A DNA stretch of 63,284 nt from Ruminococcus sp. (GTDB lineage: Bacteria; Bacillota; Clostridia; Oscillospirales; Ruminococcaceae): positions 1 to 63,284 of the forward strand of contig JAKSQV010000005.1 of NCBI GenBank assembly GCA_024403935.1, in the 5' to 3' direction. The notes under the pieces were generated by a model. It saw nothing but the letters and a program-made list of their open reading frames with translations, did no database searches and was not told where the DNA came from. The number at the start of each line of letters is the position of its first letter. Positions within the stretch are counted from its first letter, which is position 1. The position numbers and the translations under genes are program-made. Below are positions 59,001 to 63,284 of this stretch, one piece after another.

Positions 59001-60746
59001 TTATTTGTCCTTCATGCGGACCTGATCCTTTGGCGAAACGGGCTTGCTTGAGGCAGTGATAATGTATTCGCCGTAGCCGAGATTGCCTGATACCGCGCTT
59101 GAAGTCTCGTCAGATGCAAGCACCTCAACGGCTACGCGTTCAGCGTAGTAGCGGTTTCCGAGAGGGGAGCTCTTTGATACGACCGTGAGGACGAAGTCGC
59201 CGTCCTTGTCGTGACCGATCGCGTTTTTGGGAACGATGGAGTCGTAATTGCCGCCGCCGCACGGGATCGACAGCTCTATATATGAGCCTGAATCAACGTC
59301 TCCCGTTATCGAGAACACGAGTATGCGGTTCTTTGAGCCGGGGACAGTATCATTCTTTATATCGGTGAGAACGGCTTCTGTTCCGCCGCTCCAGTTGTTG
59401 ACCACCTCGGCGGTGATGCCCTTCTTGATCTTTTTTGCCTTATCGGCTTCGACGGTGATCTCTGTGGTGTAGCCCTCATCTGCGAGGTCTACTGTCATCA
59501 CGGGCATTTCGGGAACAGTGGTGTCGCCGGGCTTGACATTTATCCCCGACACGATTCCGCTGTACTTGGATACAACATCGACCGTACCCGTTTCCTTTCT
59601 GAGCTTCTCCACCTTTTCACGAGCCTTATCGACAACCTTCTTTTTTGCTCCGATGTCAAGGTCGTTCATTTTCTTGGTGTTTTCGTCGGACTTCTGAGTT
59701 TTGCCGAGGGCGGTTATCATATTCTCAAGATCACGCTGTTTTGCGGTTATATCGGCGTTGAGTTCATCAATGCTCATACCTGCGCCTGCATTGTCTGATT
59801 CGTATGCACTTATCCGCGCCGCATAGAATTCCGCTTCTGTCTCTGCATCAGCGAGCTTGTCGGCAATTTCGGAGCGGAGAGCATATTTCTCTGTTTCGTA
59901 TCTGTCACGAGCCTCATTGCGTGCGGTCTCCTTTGCTTCCATATCAGCTCTTGCGGCTGCTATCTCATCTTCCGAAGCGGCTGAGCCGTCGGCTGTGAGA
60001 GCGGTGTATACCGTGCAGGAGCTGTTGTAGTCCGCCTCTGCCGTATCAGCTTCGTTCTTGACAGCAAGAATGTCGTTCGTGTACTCGGCAGGAGCTGCGA
60101 TGTACTCGTCGGAATCTATTGCCGAAATGACGGACTGCAGCTTGCCCTGAAGCTTTGTGTAATACTGGTTTTCGGTCTTGTCGTTCTCGTACTGCTCCTT
60201 TGCAGCCTTTGCACCGCTCAGACCTGCTGCGGCAGTATCGCGCTTTGCGATAGCGTTTGCGAGGTCTTCGCGCGCGTTCTTTATTGCCTGATTTTCGCTT
60301 GAGTAGTCTGCGGCAGGAGTAAGCAGCGACTTCTGATAGTCAAGCTCAAGCTGCTCAAGCTCGTCTTCGGCAGCGGTAAGAGCTTCGGTATCGCCTGCGG
60401 AGACCGTAAAGAGCACATCGCCCTTTTTGACCTCCGAGCCGTTCTTGCAGTTGAGTGTGTCGATGGTCTTGTTGCCGTCAACTGTGACCTCCCAGCTCTG
60501 GTTAGACATTACCATTCCGCTTCCGCGGATACGTTCCGTGAGCTTGCCCGAGCTTGTTCTCTCGGAGGTTATCTCCGCGAGTGACCTGTTCATAATGGTG
60601 TTCGAGAAGAAGGTCAGCACCAGCATCACTGCAAGGAAAATAATGATGATGGTCTTGATTATCTCGCGCCTTTTTCCGTGGTCTTTTATTTCTTCGCCGC
60701 CTCTTATTTCGTCGGCGGACTTTATTCTATCTTTATTCTCGTCCAT
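59001..60746 (-). CDS. HlyD/MacA-type membrane-fusion (adaptor) protein
   Basis: A 581-residue protein with a 30-residue cytosolic start, a membrane segment (31-52), a lipoyl-like hybrid half (NCKNGSEVKKGDVLFTVSAGDTEAL), a long coiled coil (about 120-375, rich in Glu, Ala and Lys), the second lipoyl half (GTVDVVSKYSGIVSGINVKPGDTTV), and a beta-barrel. In Gram-positive bacteria such adaptors work with MacB-like exporters. Cotranscription with sugar-import permeases is unusual. It ends 12 bases before the MacB-like gene. Confidence 0.88.
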   Translation of the reverse strand: MDENKDRIKSADEIRGGEEIKDHGKRREIIKTIIIIFLAVMLVLTFFSNTIMNRSLAEITSERTSSGKLTERIRGSGMVMSNQSWEVTVDGNKTIDTLNCKNGSEVKKGDVLFTVSAGDTEALTAAEDELEQLELDYQKSLLTPAADYSSENQAIKNAREDLANAIAKRDTAAAGLSGAKAAKEQYENDKTENQYYTKLQGKLQSVISAIDSDEYIAAPAEYTNDILAVKNEADTAEADYNSSCTVYTALTADGSAASEDEIAAARADMEAKETARNEARDRYETEKYALRSEIADKLADAETEAEFYAARISAYESDNAGAGMSIDELNADITAKQRDLENMITALGKTQKSDENTKKMNDLDIGAKKKVVDKAREKVEKLRKETGTVDVVSKYSGIVSGINVKPGDTTVPEMPVMTVDLADEGYTTEITVEADKAKKIKKGITAEVVNNWSGGTEAVLTDIKNDTVPGSKNRILVFSITGDVDSGSYIELSIPCGGGNYDSIVPKNAIGHDKDGDFVLTVVSKSSPLGNRYYAERVAVEVLASDETSSAVSGNLGYGEYIITASSKPVSPKDQVRMKDK

Positions 60747-60777
60747 TGTGTCGTTCTCCTATAAAATTCTATCAGCG

Positions 60778-61719
60778 TTATCCCTTTATGCCGCCTGAGT
60801 AGGTTATTCCCTCCACGAGGAAGTCCTCACCGTAAAGGAACATCAGAACAGTCGGTATCATGTATACTGTTCCGACAGCAAATGCAAGCCCAATATCGCC
60901 TGTGTTAATTTGTGAGAGGAACACCGACAGGGGATGCAGGTCGGTATTCTTCATAAGCACAAGCGGCTGCTCGACCATATTCCAGTAGTCGATGAATACA
61001 AGCATTGCAATGGAGATTATCGCACTCTTGCAGAGCGGTACGTGTATCTTTGTGAGTATCTGAAGCTCGCTTGCGCCGTCAAGCTTGGCTGCCTCGACGT
61101 ATGAGACGGGTATGCGCTTCATGACCTTGGTCAGCAGGTAGATGCTGAACGGAGAAAAAATGCCCGGCAGTATTATTGCCCAGCGCATATTGTCAATGAA
61201 TGCGGGCACCTTTTCAGGCTCGGATGCGAATATCGAAGCCGCAGTATCCCTGATGAAGTCGGCAACGAGAAAGTTCGGTACAAGCGTGACCTGATACGGC
61301 ATTATCATAAGTATCAGATAGGCAAAGAATATGATGCTCTTGAATTTGTTCGGATACCGTGAAAAGCCGTATGCTGTAAGTATCGCAAGAAGCACCTGAA
61401 ACACCGTTATCGGCACTGTGAGTATCACCGAATTCCAGAATTTCAGCAGGTAATCGGGACTCTTGAAAAGCACGCTCGCATACTGGTCGAATGTGACCTT
61501 GTCGGGGATGAATTTCAGATTGACGTTCTCGGAAATAAACACCTTTTCGTCATTCGTCATATTGCCCAGCATTGCACCGTAGTTGGCGGTTATCTCGTTG
61601 GATGTCATGAACGAATTGGCTATGGTGAGTACCGTAGGCATAAGAAAGAGAAGTGCGGTGATACCTGTGAACAGCATAACAATAATGTCGAAGATGCGCT
61701 TTTTTGTACGTCTGCTCAT
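60778..61719 (-). CDS. carbohydrate ABC transporter permease, MalG-like
   Basis: A 313-residue permease with six membrane segments and the EAA loop YVEAAKLDGASELQILTKIHVPLC for contact with the ATPase. It ends LFLYGEDFLVEGITYSGGIKG, the typical -GG-KG end of CUT1 permeases. An extracytoplasmic insert between TM1 and TM2 (NYGAMLGNMTNDEKVFISENVNLKFIP in parts) is longer than usual. Its start overlaps the stop of the MalF-like gene by one base (TGATG). Confidence 0.92.
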   Translation of the reverse strand: MSRRTKKRIFDIIVMLFTGITALLFLMPTVLTIANSFMTSNEITANYGAMLGNMTNDEKVFISENVNLKFIPDKVTFDQYASVLFKSPDYLLKFWNSVILTVPITVFQVLLAILTAYGFSRYPNKFKSIIFFAYLILMIMPYQVTLVPNFLVADFIRDTAASIFASEPEKVPAFIDNMRWAIILPGIFSPFSIYLLTKVMKRIPVSYVEAAKLDGASELQILTKIHVPLCKSAIISIAMLVFIDYWNMVEQPLVLMKNTDLHPLSVFLSQINTGDIGLAFAVGTVYMIPTVLMFLYGEDFLVEGITYSGGIKG

Positions 61720-62603
61720 CAGTTCTCCACATCCTTTCCGAAAATGTTCTCGGCAATCAGGAGGATGGCGATGATGACTATCATGACCAGTGCAAAGAGA
61801 ACTGCCGCCGCGGAAAGCTTCTGATAATCGAGGCTGTTGAACGTGTTGTTCATGAAATGCTGGAGCATATACATCCTGTCGTATGGGTGGTCGCCCGTAA
61901 GCAGGTAGACCTCGCGGAATATCTTGAACGAATTGATAAGCGAGAGAATAAGCACAAATACCACAGTAGGGGAGATGTATCTGAGCTTTATGTGGAAGAA
62001 CTGATATATCCTTCCTGCGCCCTCAAGCTCTGCAACTTCAAGGATGTCCTTCGGGACAGCCGCAAGAGCCGACATGAACAGTATCATATTGTAGCCGATG
62101 TTTTTCCACAGAAACATTGCTATGATAATGAGCTGACCGTAGTCGGACTTCATCCAGTCGATGTTCTGTATCCCGAACAGTTCGAGCACCTGATTTATCG
62201 TGCCGTGATTGTGGAACAGGACCTGCCACACCAGTACGACCGATGCGGTCGGCACCATTATCGGGCTGAGGAAAAACGTTCGTATCACGCTCTTGTACGG
62301 GATATTGCGCTCCAGCAGAGTCGCAAGCCACAGAGAGATGATAAGCGCGAGAGGTACGGATATGAGAGAAAATGTCGAGGTGTTGAAAGCTGCGCTGCGG
62401 AAAGCCGAGCTCCCGAAGAGCCGCCTGTAATTCTCCAGACCGACAAACTGAGCCGTGATCGGATTATTTATCACAGAATAGTAGATCACAATGCAGAATG
62501 GTATCAGGAAGAAGATCAGCACGCCTGTCAGACTCGGCAGCACGCAGAGGTTGCTGAAGATGCGTTCACCTCTTTTGCCGCATTGTCTGTTTGGTTTCTT
62601 CAT
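61719..62603 (-). CDS. carbohydrate ABC transporter permease, MalF-like
   Basis: A 294-residue permease with six membrane segments. It has the CUT1-type start RIFSNLCVLPSLTGVLIFFLIP, PTASVVLVWQVLFHNHGTINQ and the EAA loop in LEVAELEGAGRIYQFFHIKLRYISP. First gene of the five-gene operon; AAAGGACAG precedes the ATG. The ATPase (MsmK-like) is not in the window, as is common when one ATPase serves several sugar importers. Confidence 0.92.
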   Translation of the reverse strand: MKKPNRQCGKRGERIFSNLCVLPSLTGVLIFFLIPFCIVIYYSVINNPITAQFVGLENYRRLFGSSAFRSAAFNTSTFSLISVPLALIISLWLATLLERNIPYKSVIRTFFLSPIMVPTASVVLVWQVLFHNHGTINQVLELFGIQNIDWMKSDYGQLIIIAMFLWKNIGYNMILFMSALAAVPKDILEVAELEGAGRIYQFFHIKLRYISPTVVFVLILSLINSFKIFREVYLLTGDHPYDRMYMLQHFMNNTFNSLDYQKLSAAAVLFALVMIVIIAILLIAENIFGKDVEN

Positions 62604-62740
62604 GGTATCACTGTCCTTTGCTGAAATATTATGTCAGGAAGAAGTGCTTCTGTATATAAGTGTCGTTCAGTCGGAAAAAAGACGAGATTCTGCAAAAAAT
62701 AAATATTTAACCTTTGCAGGAATATTCATTACAAGTATAA

Positions 62741-62769
62741 TGATACTACGGAGTTAAAAAAGTGTCAAT
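62741..62769 (-). promoter_or_regulatory. promoter of the transporter operon
   Basis: Minus strand TTGACA (62769-62764), 17 bases, TATCAT (62746-62741), giving a leader of about 130 nt before the start at 62603. Confidence 0.7.
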
Positions 62770-62895
62770 GGATTTTTTGAATTTTTTGCATATTTTCACC
62801 TGCTTTTCGTAATTTGCAGACTTGTGTGAACTGCTTGCGCAGATGTCGGCGAAAAGCAGCAGATAATGAAGCTGTGAACTTTATTCGGGAACGAC

Positions 62896-62917
62896 AGTGT
62901 TAACCATGGTTAACACT
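62896..62917. promoter_or_regulatory. 22-bp perfect palindrome, LacI-type operator candidate
   Basis: A perfect palindrome with core TTAACCATGGTTAA extended by AGTG and CACT. Symmetric even-centred palindromes of this kind are typical LacI/GalR-family operators. It lies about 130 bases upstream of the transporter promoter and 125 bases before the tRNA promoter. No regulator gene is in view. Confidence 0.7.
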
Positions 62918-63041
62918 CCCAACCTCAGGCATGATATGATGTATATGTGTTGCGATTCGATGCACTGACTGCTTTAACGCTCAAAAGCCACTTGACAAGC
63001 TGACGTTTTTTGTGCACTTTGACTTTTTTAGGCGTGCGCTC
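62918..63041. other. intergenic stretch without a gene
   Basis: Together with 62604-62895 this makes up a 489-base gap holding the transporter promoter, the palindrome and the tRNA promoter. I see no further coding or RNA feature in it. Confidence 0.6.
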
Positions 63042-63070
63042 TTGACAGACATTTTTCACTGTGCTATAAT
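63042..63070 (+). promoter_or_regulatory. consensus promoter of the tRNA genes
   Basis: TTGACA at 63042-63047, 17 bases, TATAAT at 63065-63070, 22 bases before the tRNA. Confidence 0.92.
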
Positions 63071-63092
63071 ATTACCTGTTGAAACTTTGTAT

Positions 63093-63166
63093 GCGGGTGT
63101 AGTTCAATGGTAGAATGTCAGCCTTCCAAGCTGAACACGTGGGTTCGATTCCCATCACCCGCTCCA
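63093..63166 (+). tRNA. tRNA-Gly (TCC)
   Basis: Acceptor GCGGGTG pairs with CACCCGC, the D arm contains TAGTTCAATGGTAGA, the anticodon loop CTTCCAA gives TCC, and the T loop is GGTTCGATTCC. A T discriminator is followed by an encoded CCA. Confidence 0.97.
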
Positions 63167-63231
63167 TGTCAGGCGTGTATTTGCGATCCCGCAATGCCGC
63201 TTGCTTTTGTATGTACAGCATCGTTTTTTAT

Positions 63232-63284
63232 GCGCCTTTAACTCAGCTGGATAGAGTAACTGCCTTCTAAGCAGTAAGCCGCTG
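63232..63284 (+). tRNA. tRNA-Arg (TCT), 3' end outside window
   Basis: GCGCCTTTAACTCAGCTGG start, D arm with GGATAGAGTAA, anticodon stem CTGC with loop CTTCTAA giving TCT, then the variable arm begins. The T arm and 3' acceptor strand are cut off by the window end. It follows tRNA-Gly by 65 bases and probably shares its promoter. Confidence 0.92.

Noticed and set aside
61704..62624. 306-residue plus-strand frame
   Set aside because: Antisense to the MalF-like permease; rich in His, Arg and Tyr as expected of a reverse-frame shadow.

Overview
The window looks like chromosome of a cellulolytic, Gram-positive anaerobe of the Ruminococcus type (Oscillospiraceae). The grounds are a GH5 cellulase with tandem carbohydrate-binding-like modules, a secreted bacterial expansin, a GH94 cellobiose-type phosphorylase, a two-gene Nfn-type transhydrogenase, Clostridia-type sporulation genes (spoIVB, ylbJ, yqfC, yqfD, a Spo0A-like regulator), strong AGGAGG ribosome binding sites and many TTGACA-N17-TATAAT promoters. 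The species assignment is inference; no rRNA gene is present.

Layout. 1-1486 (minus): a partial Pro/Ala-rich protein carrying an 81-bp tandem repeat, behind a promoter and a structured leader. 2020-4106: GT2 glycosyltransferase and an anchored WG-repeat protein. 4128-13083: a purine block (purE, purC, a purF homologue whose glutaminase site is lost, purM, purN, a PurO-type IMP cyclohydrolase and a stand-alone AICAR formyltransferase), interleaved with an expansin and small membrane proteins. purD (24454-25740) and purB (37668-39107) lie elsewhere, so most of de novo IMP/AMP synthesis except purL is in this window. 13300-15333: Asp23/YloU protein and FakA/YloV.

15788-22647 (minus): a compact nine-gene phage-derived cassette (TerS, TerL, portal, HK97-like capsid, protease-like, connector, two small head/tail proteins, baseplate-hub-like protein). 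All reading frames are intact and tightly coupled, but there is no integrase, tape measure, tail tube, holin, lysin or replication gene. feoA follows it. This is the best candidate for an undescribed domesticated or satellite particle system.

22871-28922 (minus): Spo0A-like protein with a degenerate receiver, membrane protein, purD, lipoprotein, recG. 29180-37452 (plus): lipoprotein, an alpha/beta hydrolase-MurF-Ddl wall operon, acetyltransferase, nfnAB. 37668-42083: purB, a lipoprotein-like gene broken by one in-frame stop, rimM, trmD, HPr. 42165-51965: spoIVB, cellobiose phosphorylase (minus, with a palindromic operator on its -10), ArsR regulator, CPBP-like membrane protein, tadA, ylbJ, yqfC, yqfD. 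51979-54027: GH5 cellulase. 54268-55293: ECF S component. 55442-62603 (minus): a mixed transporter operon joining two sugar ABC permeases, an HlyD-type adaptor, a MacB/FtsX-like periplasmic-domain protein and an 803-residue solute-binding lipoprotein. The window ends with tRNA-Gly(TCC) and the 5' part of tRNA-Arg(TCT).

How the genes fit together: secreted expansin and GH5 would loosen and cut plant cell wall, an ABC importer would take up oligosaccharides, and phosphorolysis by GH94 would save ATP. Nfn would balance NADPH and ferredoxin, and purine and peptidoglycan genes supply growth.
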